Assembly: GCF_000422965.1 (NCBI RefSeq)
Contig: NZ_AUHB01000006.1
Location: 292,879 to 356,878, forward strand
Direction of reading: 5' to 3'
DNA from: Pleomorphomonas oryzae DSM 16300
GTDB taxonomy: Bacteria; Pseudomonadota; Alphaproteobacteria; Rhizobiales; Pleomorphomonadaceae
Length of the DNA stretch: 64,000 nt
The translations under genes were made by a program, and so were the position numbers. Positions 7,430 to 15,821 of the stretch are shown one piece after another; positions within the stretch are counted from its first letter, which is position 1; every line of letters begins with the position of its first letter. The notes below the pieces were generated by a model. It was given only the letters and a program-made list of their open reading frames with translations, was not told the DNA's origin and ran no database searches.

Positions 7430-8896
7430 GTGATCGCTATCCCCTCGACCGTTGAGCGCGCTTCCGCCATAAACCGGACGAAACACGAGAACATCATGCT
7501 TATTCCGCTGATCGTCGCCTGCGCGCTGTTTATGGAAAATCTGGACAGTTCGGTGGTCTCCACCTCGCTTCCTCAAATAGCCGTCGACCTCGCGGTCGAT
7601 CCGATTTCCCTGAAACTGGCCTTCACCAGCTACCTCATCTCAGTCGCGGTTTTTCTGCCGATCTCCGGCTGGATGGCCGATCGGTTCGGCGCCCGCACCA
7701 TCTTCCGTCTCGCAATCCTGGTCTTCGTGGCCGGATCGATACTATGCGGCCTGTCGTCGTCGCTGGAAGGTTTCGTCGCCGCCCGCATCGTTCAGGGCGC
7801 CGGCGGCGCGATGATGGTGCCGGTGGGGCGTCTGGTGATGCTGCGTTCAGTACAGAAGTCCGACTATCTACGCGCCATGAGCTGGCTGACGGTGCCCGCG
7901 ATGATCGGCCCGGTGTTGGGACCGCCGCTCGGCGGCTTCATCACCACCTATTTCCAGTGGCGCTGGATCTTCTGGATCAACGTCCCGATCAGCGTCATCG
8001 GCCTCGTCCTCGTCAGTATCTTCATCAAGAACTACAAGGAAGAGAACCTGCCGCCGCTCGATACGCGCGGCTTCGTGCTGTCGGGCATCGGGCTCGCCGG
8101 CTTCGTGTTTGGCGTCGCAGCCGGCGGCATCGGCGTGCTGCCATCCTGGCTCGACTTCATCTTGATCGCAGTCGGCACCGCCTCGCTCTATGCCTATGCC
8201 CGCCACGCGGTAGAAACCCCCGATCCGTTGATGGACTTGAATCTGTTTCGTTTGCCGACATTCCGCGTCTCGGTGCTCGGCGGCCTGCTGTTCCGCATCG
8301 GCGTCGGTGCCATCCCCTTCCTGCTGCCGCTGCTTCTTCAGCTCGGCTTTGGCATGACGCCGTTCGAAAGCGGCATGCTCACCTTCGCCACCGCCGCCGG
8401 TGCCGTGTTCATGAAGTTCTCTGCGCCGCGCATCCTCCGCACCTATGGCTTTCGCATGGTGCTGATGGTCAACACGCTGTTCACCACCGCCTTCCTGCTG
8501 GCGATCATCTCGTTCAGCAAGGAGACGCCGCACATGGTGATCTTCGCCGTGCTGCTGGTCGGCGGTTTCTTCCGCTCGCTGCAATTCACAGCGCTCAACG
8601 GGCTCGCCTTCGCGGAGGTCGACAACCGGCACATGAGCCATGCCACGTCGATCTCATCGGTCGGTCAACAGATCTCGGCGGCGCTCGGCGTCGCGATCGG
8701 CGCTACCGCCCTTGAGATCACCCGGTCGATGCGCGGCGACATGACCGTCCTTCCCACCGACTTCATACCGGCCTTCCTGGCGCTGGCGGTGATCGGCCTT
8801 CTCTGCATCCCGATCTATGCCCGCATGTCGCAGAACGCCGGATCAGAAGTCTCAGGCCATCGCGTTGCCGAGGCCGCTGAGGAGGCGTCAGTCTAG
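7430..8896 (+). CDS. DHA2-type MFS multidrug exporter (EmrB/QacA-like)
   Basis: Up to 488 residues with about fourteen hydrophobic helices, the size of drug:H+ antiporter family 2. Early motifs LFMENLDSSVVSTSLPQIA (helix 1) and SGWMADRFGAR (motif A between helices 2 and 3) and the motif C-like PVLGPPLGGF are clear. It would export hydrophobic compounds using the proton gradient. The start is uncertain: GTG at 7430 gives the longest product, while ATG at 7496 begins right before helix 1 (MLIPLIVACALFM); neither has a strong ribosome-binding site. Divergent from ribN; its 3' end overlaps yidD by nine bases on the opposite strand. Substrate is unknown. Confidence 0.88.
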   Translation: MIAIPSTVERASAINRTKHENIMLIPLIVACALFMENLDSSVVSTSLPQIAVDLAVDPISLKLAFTSYLISVAVFLPISGWMADRFGARTIFRLAILVFVAGSILCGLSSSLEGFVAARIVQGAGGAMMVPVGRLVMLRSVQKSDYLRAMSWLTVPAMIGPVLGPPLGGFITTYFQWRWIFWINVPISVIGLVLVSIFIKNYKEENLPPLDTRGFVLSGIGLAGFVFGVAAGGIGVLPSWLDFILIAVGTASLYAYARHAVETPDPLMDLNLFRLPTFRVSVLGGLLFRIGVGAIPFLLPLLLQLGFGMTPFESGMLTFATAAGAVFMKFSAPRILRTYGFRMVLMVNTLFTTAFLLAIISFSKETPHMVIFAVLLVGGFFRSLQFTALNGLAFAEVDNRHMSHATSISSVGQQISAALGVAIGATALEITRSMRGDMTVLPTDFIPAFLALAVIGLLCIPIYARMSQNAGSEVSGHRVAEAAEEASV

Positions 8897-9262
8897 CTTC
8901 GTCTTGGGGTCGATATGGGCGCCGGTCCAGCGCGCGCCTATCCACGGCCGCCACCAGCGATAGCCCTGAGCGAGCGTTTTGGGCACCGGATCGAAGCCGG
9001 ACGAGCCCCAGGGATTGCAGCGCAGGATGCGGGCAAGTCCCATCCAGCCGCCGGCCCACAGACCGAAGCGGCTGATCGCTTCATCGGTGTAACTCGAACA
9101 GGTGGGAAGATGGCGGCATTGCCGCCCCATCAAAGGCGAAAGCACGACCTGATAGACCCGGATCAGTGCCCGGCCGACAAGGCGACCGGGCGTCCATCGA
9201 CGCGACAAACCGCCAGAATGAACGTGGCCAGCCTCCCTCACATGCTGCCCGCACTCGCACAT
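8888..9262 (-). CDS. yidD: Membrane protein insertion efficiency factor YidD
   Basis: 124-residue YidD-family protein, membrane-associated through an amphipathic helix and thought to assist YidC-dependent insertion. The core motif is complete: YQVVLSPLMGRQCRHLPTC, SYTDEAISRFG, and LARILRCNPWGSSGFDPVP. The N-terminal 25 residues before the core are not conserved, so initiation may be further downstream. It lies eight bases after the IscU-like gene and on the same strand, not beside yidC/rnpA as in many bacteria. The last nine bases overlap the end of the convergent MFS gene. Confidence 0.93.
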   Translation of the reverse strand: MCECGQHVREAGHVHSGGLSRRWTPGRLVGRALIRVYQVVLSPLMGRQCRHLPTCSSYTDEAISRFGLWAGGWMGLARILRCNPWGSSGFDPVPKTLAQGYRWWRPWIGARWTGAHIDPKTKLD

Positions 9263-9270
9263 GGCCGATC

Positions 9271-9711
9271 CTAACTGGCAGCGCGCGCCGCAGCGATGTC
9301 ATCGAGGCAGGCGACAACCGCCTCGAACACCAGCATCGTCGAGGTGTGACGCGCCTTGAAGTCGCGCACCGGTTCTAGATAGCGGAGTTCGGCAAAGCGG
9401 CCGGTCGGTGGCGAGGCGCCTTCCTTCAGCATGGCGAACATATCGTTGCGCGCCTGCCGGAGTTCGGCCGCGGTTGCGCCCACCACGTTTTTTGCCACCA
9501 CGGCCGCCGCCGCCTGACCGAGCGCGCACGCCTTGACCTCATGAGCGTAGTCGGCAACGACATCACCCTCCATCCGGAGATCGACTGTGATGCGTGAGCC
9601 ACACAGCTTCGAATGGCGCGTCGCCGTGGCATCCGGCTGGGCAAGGCGGCCGATGCGAGCGATATTGCCGGCCAGTTCGAGGATGTGGGCGTTGTAGACG
9701 TCGTCGAGCAT
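9271..9711 (-). CDS. IscU/NifU-N-like iron-sulfur scaffold family protein with altered ligands
   Basis: 146-residue member of the NifU_N/IscU fold, known to hold nascent Fe-S clusters. Two of the three usual cysteines are visible: Cys in [12 protein letters not shown] (about residue 37) and in [11 protein letters not shown] (about 63). The aspartate that follows the first cysteine-glycine in IscU is serine here. The third scaffold cysteine is absent: the equivalent helix reads [14 protein letters not shown], with a cysteine only several residues later in VVACL. The family therefore fits but canonical cluster assembly is doubtful. Upstream of yidD and divergent from folE. Proteins like this are common next to folE-hisI in rhizobia. 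Confidence 0.8.
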   Translation of the reverse strand: MLDDVYNAHILELAGNIARIGRLAQPDATATRHSKLCGSRITVDLRMEGDVVADYAHEVKACALGQAAAAVVAKNVVGATAAELRQARNDMFAMLKEGASPPTGRFAELRYLEPVRDFKARHTSTMLVFEAVVACLDDIAAARAAS

Positions 9712-9883
9712 GCTGACACCTTCGGCAGATGGCAGAGCATATTACCATGCTCCTCGCCAACCACCTTTGAACTCCGGGACATGGCGCGTATATAGGCCTG
9801 AGACGGCCTTCCCGCCAAGCGCGGTGACACGCCGGACGTTGTGGCCTCTGCCAGTATGCGCGAGACCCCAGGAAGGACCAAGC

Positions 9884-10498
9884 ATGGACGATGCCATCTT
9901 CACCGCCGGCGCCCGCAAGATCCGCCGTCCCAGCCGCGAGGAAGCCGAGGCCGCCGTCCGCACGCTGATTGCCTATGCCGGCGAAGATCCGGAGCGCGAG
10001 GGGCTGCGCGACACACCGAAGCGCGTCGTCAAAGCCTATGCCGAACTGTTTTCCGGCTACAGCCAGACCGATGAGGAGGTGCTCGACCGCATCTTCACCG
10101 AGGTGGCCGGCTATGAGGAGCTGATCCTCGTTCGTGACATCCCCTTCTATTCCCATTGCGAGCACCACATGGTGCCGTTCATCGGCAAGGCGCACATCGC
10201 CTACTATCCGACCACGGGCGTCGTCGGCCTGTCCAAGCTCGCCCGCATCGTCGAGATGTATGCCCGCCGCCTGCAGACGCAGGAGACGATGACCGCCCAG
10301 GTCAGTAACGCCATTGAAAAGGTATTGAAGCCGCGCGGAGCCGCCGTGCTGATCGAGGCCGAGCATCTCTGCATGGCGATGCGCGGTGTGCAGAAGCCGG
10401 GCGCATCGACGGTGACCGCGCGCTTCACCGGCTGCTTCAAGACCGACCCCACCGAGCAGGCCCGCTTCATGATGATGGTGCGTGGCGAAGGCAAGTGA
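9884..10498 (+). CDS. folE: GTP cyclohydrolase I
   Basis: 204-residue cytoplasmic enzyme converting GTP to dihydroneopterin triphosphate, the first step of folate and pterin synthesis. The signature [23 protein letters not shown] carries the first zinc cysteine and histidine, and [11 protein letters not shown] carries the second cysteine. QTQETMTAQ and [13 protein letters not shown] are also family-conserved. The ATG at 9884 has AGGAAGG upstream, which decides it over longer in-frame starts. hisI follows after six bases, an arrangement frequent in rhizobia. Confidence 0.97.
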   Translation: MDDAIFTAGARKIRRPSREEAEAAVRTLIAYAGEDPEREGLRDTPKRVVKAYAELFSGYSQTDEEVLDRIFTEVAGYEELILVRDIPFYSHCEHHMVPFIGKAHIAYYPTTGVVGLSKLARIVEMYARRLQTQETMTAQVSNAIEKVLKPRGAAVLIEAEHLCMAMRGVQKPGASTVTARFTGCFKTDPTEQARFMMMVRGEGK

Positions 10499-10504
10499 TC
10501 CGAT

Positions 10505-10978
10505 ATGACATCCGAGACGAAACTGTTCCCGCCCGCTGGCAACAAGGCGGCGCTTGAGGCTGGCGATGTGCTGACCCCGCGCTTTGGAGCGGACGGTACG
10601 ATCGCCTGCGTCACTGTCGATGCCGACAACGGTCAGGTTCTGATGGTCGCCTATATGAATGCCGAAAGCCTGGCGCTCACCATCGAAACGGGCGAAGGCT
10701 GGTACTGGAGCCGATCGCGCGGCGAGCTCTGGCACAAGGGCGCTACCTCCGGCAACGTCCAGAAGGTGGTCGAGCTTTTGACCGACTGCGACCAGGATGC
10801 GCTGGTGCTGCGCGTCCGCGTGGAAGGCGCCGGCGCCACCTGCCACACCGGACAGATCTCCTGCTTCTACCGGCGTGTTCCCCTTGGACAGAAGGCGGCC
10901 AAGGGAGCCGTCCAGCTTGAGCATGTCGGCGGCGACCGTCTTTTCGACCCCGCCGAAGTCTACGGCCACAAGCATTGA
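10505..10978 (+). CDS. hisI: Phosphoribosyl-AMP cyclohydrolase
   Basis: 157-residue enzyme of histidine biosynthesis that opens the adenine ring of phosphoribosyl-AMP. Metal-binding DCDQDA (about residues 94-99) and the two zinc cysteines in [13 protein letters not shown] (about 113-125) are intact, as are VLMVAYMN and [17 protein letters not shown]. It is the stand-alone HisI type without the HisE domain, as usual in alphaproteobacteria. Probably co-transcribed with folE: the stop and start are six bases apart. Both enzymes catalyse water-driven purine-ring opening, but no direct functional link is required. Confidence 0.97.
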   Translation: MTSETKLFPPAGNKAALEAGDVLTPRFGADGTIACVTVDADNGQVLMVAYMNAESLALTIETGEGWYWSRSRGELWHKGATSGNVQKVVELLTDCDQDALVLRVRVEGAGATCHTGQISCFYRRVPLGQKAAKGAVQLEHVGGDRLFDPAEVYGHKH

Positions 10979-11070
10979 TGATCCGGCGATCCACCGCAAT
11001 TCCCCGTCATTGACGCTGACTGATCAGCGCCGATAGGTCTACCCGGTCGTCATCAAGTTATGCAGTTGTC

Positions 11071-11466
11071 GTGATTCGTCGCTTCCTCCTCCTTGTCGCG
11101 CTGCTTACGCTGACCCTGGTGTCGGCGGCCAGTGCGCACGAGCATGGCATGAAGCGCCTGTCCGGTAGCAGCGAGGCGACAACACAGGCGCCCGTCGTAT
11201 TCCTCGAAACGACGCAGCCGGTCGACCACACAACCGTCCAGCTCATCGCCCACAGCACGTCCCATTGCGACGATGCCGCCGGCAAAGCCTGCCATAACCA
11301 CGGCACACTCGCCGATTGTACCTGCCCCGCCGCATGTGCCGGCCTGTTTAGTTTGGCAGTCCCCTCCCCTCGCCTCGCGACAGAGGCGTCTGCCGCCATG
11401 CCCGAGGGAACGCCGCGTCTGCTCGCCATGAGCTCTGCGCCGCCCACGCCTCCACCGCGCGCCTGA
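11071..11466 (+). CDS. Secreted small His/Cys-rich protein of unknown function
   Basis: 131 residues. A Sec signal peptide is clear (MIRR start, leucine-rich core, AxA cleavage near residue 22), so the mature N-terminus would be HEHGMK. The mature part has about seven histidines and five cysteines, clustered in HSTSHCDDAAGKACHNHG and ADCTCPAACAG, followed by a hydrophobic patch and a proline-rich tail. This composition suggests metal binding (copper or zinc) in the periplasm, but no named domain is recognised. The GTG at 11071 has no strong ribosome-binding site. It is 85 bases upstream of a four-helix membrane protein on the same strand, which may be its partner. Confidence 0.65.
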   Translation: MIRRFLLLVALLTLTLVSAASAHEHGMKRLSGSSEATTQAPVVFLETTQPVDHTTVQLIAHSTSHCDDAAGKACHNHGTLADCTCPAACAGLFSLAVPSPRLATEASAAMPEGTPRLLAMSSAPPTPPPRA

Positions 11467-11551
11467 TCGTCCCTCCACATCCCCACCTACGGACCAATTG
11501 CCGCAGTTGCTGGCCACAGCGTCACGCCTGCCGGCATGGAGACAGACGATT

Positions 11552-12055
11552 ATGCCTATGACCCACTACATGGAACTTCTCGCCACCAACCAGCCCTGGA
11601 ACCTCATCAAGTTCATGGCTGTGCCGGTCATCCTCGCCGAGACCATCGCCATTGCCGAGCTTTATCTGCTCTATACGCGCCGCCTCGATGGCGCCGTTCG
11701 GCAAGTGAGCCGGATTGCCGGCTCGATCGCCGGCATCTACTTCCTCGGCGTCTTCCTCTATCTGTTCTTCACGGCCGTGGTGCCGCTGACCTCAGGCGGC
11801 GCCTGGCGCGGCCCGGCCGACGTGATCGCGGTCGGCTTCTATCTCGCCGGCGTCATACCGCTCGGCGGCATCGCGTTGATCGATCTTGGTTTTCTCTGGA
11901 AGGATCGCAGCCCGGAGGCTCGACTCGGCCTGCACGCCAGCTTCGTGGCGCTGTTCCTGATCGTCGCCCATGTGGCGATGATTTTCGGCATGCTCGACCC
12001 GACGCTGCTGACCGGCGCCGACCCGATGGCAGCCATGCCCGGCATGGTCCACTGA
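11552..12055 (+). CDS. Four-helix membrane protein, DUF6803-like
   Basis: 167-residue integral membrane protein with about four helices (near residues 16-38, 50-75, 88-112 and 130-150). It opens with MTHYMELLATNQPWNLIKFM and ends with a methionine-rich MAAMPGMVH tail. It resembles the uncharacterised family labelled DUF6803; the match is from memory of family pattern. Helix 4 contains histidines (LHASF, AHVAMIFGM). Met- and His-rich tails often bind copper, and the upstream gene encodes a His/Cys-rich secreted protein, so a metal-related role is inferred. Start at 11552 is supported by GGAG upstream; an ATG two codons later is also possible. Confidence 0.72.
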   Translation: MPMTHYMELLATNQPWNLIKFMAVPVILAETIAIAELYLLYTRRLDGAVRQVSRIAGSIAGIYFLGVFLYLFFTAVVPLTSGGAWRGPADVIAVGFYLAGVIPLGGIALIDLGFLWKDRSPEARLGLHASFVALFLIVAHVAMIFGMLDPTLLTGADPMAAMPGMVH

Positions 12056-12106
12056 CGAGCAACCTTTCGGCGGCGGGCGGACAATGCCCGTCGCCGATCC
12101 GGCGTA

Positions 12107-12454
12107 TCAGACGGTCAGATTGTGACTTTCGTCGCCGAAGCTGAACTGGATGCCTGCTTCCTCATTCCGAGACCAGGCAATCACACCGTCCAGAACCATT
12201 TTCTGAGATGGAATGCGAACGATGACCGGATCGCCCGGCATAAACAAGATGCCAGCGGTACGAACGCGGCAACCGCTATGGCTGATGTTCTCAACAACGC
12301 AGGCGATATCACGGGGTTCGGAATGCACTAGAGCTGGCCAGTGACAGTTCAGCCGGTCAGCCCTTCGCTGCTCGCCGACCCTTACGTTTGGATTCCTGAG
12401 ACGGGCAATCAGCTCCGCCATCTCACGCTTTGACAACTTCTGGCTTTTATGCAC
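12107..12454 (-). CDS. PilZ-domain protein (probable c-di-GMP receptor)
   Basis: 115-residue cytoplasmic protein that is almost entirely one PilZ domain. The two c-di-GMP binding motifs are visible: RRADR (RxxxR, about residues 30-34) and NISHSGCR (D/NxSxxG, about 61-68). No effector domain is attached, so it would act by binding a partner, for example in motility or polysaccharide control. Stand-alone in orientation, facing the FemAB-like gene across a 174-base gap. Two GGDEF-family genes lie elsewhere in the window but no direct link can be shown. Confidence 0.87.
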   Translation of the reverse strand: MHKSQKLSKREMAELIARLRNPNVRVGEQRRADRLNCHWPALVHSEPRDIACVVENISHSGCRVRTAGILFMPGDPVIVRIPSQKMVLDGVIAWSRNEEAGIQFSFGDESHNLTV

Positions 12455-12628
12455 GTCAGAAAACCCGTCATTGGCAACAATTATAAATAGAGACCTTCTC
12501 GTTAATCCTTAGTTTCTTCTCCTTCGATGTCCTGATCGTGGGCCGTTGAAAAATCGACGATTTGCGTCTGGGGCCGCGCCGGGTCTATCCTAGGACAAAC
12601 CCTTATCAAGACGCGATATCATCCCTTC

Positions 12629-13843
12629 ATGCCCCATTCGCTCTCGTTGCGTACCGTCGACACGCTTGCCACCGTCGGCAAGGCCGACTGGGATGGCCTC
12701 GCCAATCCCGGCTGGGACGTGGGGCCGCGCGGCGCCATTCGCCCGACGGAGAATGAAACGCCGTCCCCCTACAATCCTTTCGTCAGCCATGACTTCCTGC
12801 TTGTTTGCGAGGAGTCGGGATGCGCCACGGCGGAAACCGGCTGGCTGCCGAGCCACTTGCTGCTGGAAGACGAGGCTGGCCGCCTCATCGGCGCCGCGCC
12901 CGCCTATCTCAAGGGTCATTCCTACGGCGAATACGTGTTCGACCACGGCTGGGCCGATGCCTGGGAGCGAGCCGGCGGCCAATATTATCCGAAGCTCCAG
13001 TGCTCCGTTCCATTCACGCCCGTCAGCGGTCCGCGCCTTTTCGCCGCCGACGATGCGACACGTCAGGCGCTGGCCCGCGGCTTGAAATTGGTCGCCGACC
13101 GTTACGAGCTGTCGTCGGCACATGTGACCTTCGCCAACGAGGAAAGCGCCGCCGCCCTCAGTGCCGAAGGGTGGCTCGAACGGCTCGACCAGCAGTTCCA
13201 GTTCAGAAACGATGGCTATGAAAGCTATGACGACTTCCTAGGCCGCCTCGCCTCGCGCAAGCGCAAGGCGCTGAAACGCGAACGACGGGAAGCTTTGCAG
13301 GACGGCATCAGCATCGAATGGGTCACCGGCCGCGACCTCACCGAAGCCCACTGGGATGCCTTCTTCGCCTTCTACATGGACACCGGCAGCCGTAAGTGGG
13401 GCACGCCCTACCTCAACCGCCGCTTCTTCTCGCTGCTATCGGAGAAGATGGCCGATCGCATTCTGCTGGTAATGGCGCGGCGGGCTGGCCGCTACATTGC
13501 CGGCGCGCTCAATCTCATCGGCTCCGACCGGCTCTACGGTCGCAATTGGGGGGCGATCGAGGATCACCCCTTTCTGCACTTCGAGGTCTGCTACCATCAG
13601 GCCATCGATTATGCGATCGAGCATCGCCTGGCCGTGGTCGAAGCTGGCGCCCAGGGCGAACACAAACTCTCCCGAGGCTATCTGCCGGAGACGACCCGTT
13701 CGGCCCATTATATCGCCGACGCCAGCTTGCGGCGTGCCATAGCCGATTTCCTTGTCCGCGAGCGGCGCGCCGTGCTTCACGCCGAAACCGAGCTCGAAAG
13801 CCTTGGCCCCTTCCGTCGCGGACCACTTCAGGAACAGGATTGA
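12629..13843 (+). CDS. FemAB-like acyltransferase family protein (COG3146)
   Basis: 404-residue protein of the COG3146/PF04339 group with a GNAT-like fold, annotated in other genomes as peptidogalycan biosynthesis or N-acetyltransferase. Recognisable features are SHDFLLVCEESGC, the PAYLKGHSYGEYVFDHGWADA segment, RLASRKRKALKRERR, FYMDTGSRKWGTPYLNR and a C-terminal EAGAQGEHKLSRGYLP. These segments are highly conserved in the family, but the reaction has not been established to my knowledge. Cytoplasmic, full length, followed 56 bases later by the HIT gene on the same strand. Confidence 0.85.
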   Translation: MPHSLSLRTVDTLATVGKADWDGLANPGWDVGPRGAIRPTENETPSPYNPFVSHDFLLVCEESGCATAETGWLPSHLLLEDEAGRLIGAAPAYLKGHSYGEYVFDHGWADAWERAGGQYYPKLQCSVPFTPVSGPRLFAADDATRQALARGLKLVADRYELSSAHVTFANEESAAALSAEGWLERLDQQFQFRNDGYESYDDFLGRLASRKRKALKRERREALQDGISIEWVTGRDLTEAHWDAFFAFYMDTGSRKWGTPYLNRRFFSLLSEKMADRILLVMARRAGRYIAGALNLIGSDRLYGRNWGAIEDHPFLHFEVCYHQAIDYAIEHRLAVVEAGAQGEHKLSRGYLPETTRSAHYIADASLRRAIADFLVRERRAVLHAETELESLGPFRRGPLQEQD

Positions 13844-13899
13844 CCGACGGGACGCGAGGGACCAACTTGCGCGCCGACAGTTTATCCCGGGAGAGTCTG

Positions 13900-14325
13900 A
13901 TGACCGCTTATGATGCCGACAACATCTTCGCCAAGATCCTGCGCGGCGATATCCCCGCCTACAAGGTCTATGAAGACGGTGATGTCCTCGCCTTCATGGA
14001 CGTCATGCCGCAGTCGGACGGACACACGTTGATTCTCCCGAAGACACCGGCCCGCAACATTCTCGACGTCGATCCGGACGTGCTGGCCAAGGTCATCAAG
14101 GTCACGCAAAAGGTTGCCAAGGCGGCGGTCAGCGCCTTCGAGGCCGATGGAGCCGTCGTCATGCAGTATAACGAAGCGACGGCCGGCCAGACCGTGTTCC
14201 ACCTGCACTTCCATGTCGTGCCGCGCTATCTCGGCGTGCCCCTCCGGCCACACACCGGCAAGATGGCCGACAGCGCGCTGCTTACCGCTCACGCTGAAAA
14301 GCTGAAGGCTGCCTTGGCCACATAA
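13900..14325 (+). CDS. HIT family protein (Hint-like nucleotide hydrolase)
   Basis: 141-residue histidine-triad protein. The triad HLHFHVVP (about residues 102-109) carries the nucleophilic histidine, and the N-terminus IFAKILRGDIPAYKVYEDGDVLAFMD is typical of the Hint branch, which cleaves AMP-lysine-type phosphoramidates. The ATG at 13900 is preceded by GGGAGAG. It starts 56 bases after the FemAB-like gene and is convergent with the HxlR gene, leaving nine bases between stops. Physiological substrate is not known. Confidence 0.94.
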   Translation: MTAYDADNIFAKILRGDIPAYKVYEDGDVLAFMDVMPQSDGHTLILPKTPARNILDVDPDVLAKVIKVTQKVAKAAVSAFEADGAVVMQYNEATAGQTVFHLHFHVVPRYLGVPLRPHTGKMADSALLTAHAEKLKAALAT

Positions 14326-14334
14326 GAACCAACG

Positions 14335-14751
14335 TCAGACGTTTTCACGATCGAAGGCCGCGCGCGCTGCCTCAATGGCACCGCGCGTCCTGACCGCCCA
14401 CTCGACCAATCCGGATAGCGGAAGCATCAGCGACCGGCCAAGGTCGGTCAGGCTGTATTCGACGGCCGGCGGTGTGGTCGGAAACACCTTGCGCGCCACA
14501 TAACCATCGCGCTGCAAATCGCGCAGAGTCTGCGTCAGCATGCGCTGCGAAATGTCTGGAATGGCGCGCTTCAGCTCGCCGAAGCGATGCGGACGCAACG
14601 CCAGCGTCAGCACCATCAACGTGCTCCACTTGTCGCCGATGCGATCGAGCACGCCGCGAACCGGACAGGCCTCGAAATCCGGATCCGTCTTGATGGCTCG
14701 CTCGAAACCATCGAGCATCACGTCCACCTCGCCAGAAATCAACGTCGACAC
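14335..14751 (-). CDS. HxlR-family regulator, QorR/YtfH-like
   Basis: 138-residue winged-helix transcription factor. The family signature [20 protein letters not shown] (about residues 29-48) carries the N-terminal cysteine that in several HxlR proteins senses thiol-reactive quinones or aldehydes. [23 protein letters not shown] forms the recognition helix. The GTG at 14751 has GGAGGG six bases upstream. It is divergent from a quinone-oxidoreductase gene, the same pairing as E. coli ytfH-qorB and Corynebacterium qorR-qor2, so it probably represses that gene until oxidised by quinone. The role is inferred from family and context. Confidence 0.88.
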   Translation of the reverse strand: MSTLISGEVDVMLDGFERAIKTDPDFEACPVRGVLDRIGDKWSTLMVLTLALRPHRFGELKRAIPDISQRMLTQTLRDLQRDGYVARKVFPTTPPAVEYSLTDLGRSLMLPLSGLVEWAVRTRGAIEAARAAFDRENV

Positions 14752-14871
14752 CGGTTCCCTCCAAGTAACTAACTGACGCCAAACTGCCGTCTTGCCCGCC
14801 AGACTGTCCCATCTATCTTAGGGGCGATCTCAAAAAGAGACAATGTTGCCTAACTAGATCAAGGAGCGGCT
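14752..14871. promoter_or_regulatory. Divergent promoter region of HxlR regulator and quinone reductase
   Basis: 120 bases hold both promoters. A repeated TAACT element occurs as AGTAACTAACT at 14764-14774, next to the regulator start, and again as CCTAACTAG at 14849-14857, close to the reductase start. These are candidate half-sites for autoregulation and repression. A good AAGGAG ribosome-binding site precedes the reductase ATG. Confidence 0.4.
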
Positions 14872-15762
14872 ATGAGCGAGAAATTGATGGTGACCGGAGC
14901 AACCGGCAAGCTAGGCCGCAGCGTGGTCAACCTTCTTCTCGACGAGTTCGGCATCGCCCCCACCGACCTCGTCGCCGGCACCCGCGATCCCAGCAAGCTC
15001 GCCGATCTCTCAGCGCGCGGCGTCACCGTGCGGGCCGTCGACTTTGGCAAACCAGAGACATTGGCCTCCGCCTTCGCCGGCATCGATCGTCTGCTCATCG
15101 TCTCGACCGACGCCATCGGCAGTCGTCTTGCCGGCCAGCAGGCAGCCGTGAAGGCCGCGAAGTCCGCCGGCGTCAAGGGCATCGTCTACACCTCCGCGCC
15201 CAACCCTCACGGCGACAACCATCCCCTGTTCTTCGCCGGCGACCACGCCGGCACCGAAACGGCCATTTTCGATAGTGGTCTGCCCTACCGCATCCTGCGC
15301 AACCATTGGTACCAGGAGAACTTCTTCATGGGCCTGCCGGGCATATTGAAGCAGGGCACCTGGTACACATCGGAGAAGCCGGGCACCAAGGTAACCTACG
15401 TCGCCCATGATGATTGTGCTCGCGCCGCAGCGGCCGCACTCACTCGCCCTTGGACCAACGACAAGTCGATCTATGACATTACCAGTGAGGAGACCTTCTC
15501 GACCGAGGAAGTCGCCCGTCTCGCCACCAAGCTTCTCGGCAAGCCGATCAGCGTCGTGACGCTGCCGCCCGACGTGCTGGCCAGCAACCTCAAGGCAGCC
15601 GGTGTGCCCGAGTTCGTCATCACGCTCATGCTGTCGATGGACGCGACCAACAGCGCCGGCCTGCTGTCGAAAACATCGGACGCCGTGGAAGAGCTGACCG
15701 GACGCAAGCCGCGTTCGCTCGCCGCCTTCTTCGAGGCAAATCGGGCCGCCCTGACGGCCTAA
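14872..15762 (+). CDS. NmrA-like NAD(P)H:quinone oxidoreductase, QorB-type
   Basis: 296-residue Rossmann-fold protein of the NmrA/atypical SDR group. The nucleotide-binding VTGATGKLG is at residues 7-15, and YTSAPNPHGDNHPLFFAGDHAG plus LRNHWYQENFF are typical of the QorB/YtfG branch, which reduces quinones with NADPH. There is no classical SDR YxxxK catalytic pair, as usual in this branch. Clear ribosome-binding site at the ATG. Divergent from an HxlR regulator with a conserved cysteine. The pair probably forms a self-contained quinone-stress response. Confidence 0.85.
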   Translation: MSEKLMVTGATGKLGRSVVNLLLDEFGIAPTDLVAGTRDPSKLADLSARGVTVRAVDFGKPETLASAFAGIDRLLIVSTDAIGSRLAGQQAAVKAAKSAGVKGIVYTSAPNPHGDNHPLFFAGDHAGTETAIFDSGLPYRILRNHWYQENFFMGLPGILKQGTWYTSEKPGTKVTYVAHDDCARAAAAALTRPWTNDKSIYDITSEETFSTEEVARLATKLLGKPISVVTLPPDVLASNLKAAGVPEFVITLMLSMDATNSAGLLSKTSDAVEELTGRKPRSLAAFFEANRAALTA

Positions 15763-15770
15763 AAGCAGGA

Positions 15771-15792
15771 AGGGCGCCAACCATGGCGCCCT
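15771..15792. terminator. Bidirectional terminator hairpin between qorB-like gene and gdpD
   Basis: Perfect 8-bp stem AGGGCGCC/GGCGCCCT with loop AACCAT, followed on the plus strand by a pyrimidine-rich ACTCTCTTTCG and on the minus strand by CTGCTTTT. It sits between two convergent genes and could serve both. Confidence 0.65.
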
Positions 15793-15821
15793 ACTCTCTT
15801 TCGTTCATAGCGCCGGCCGGC

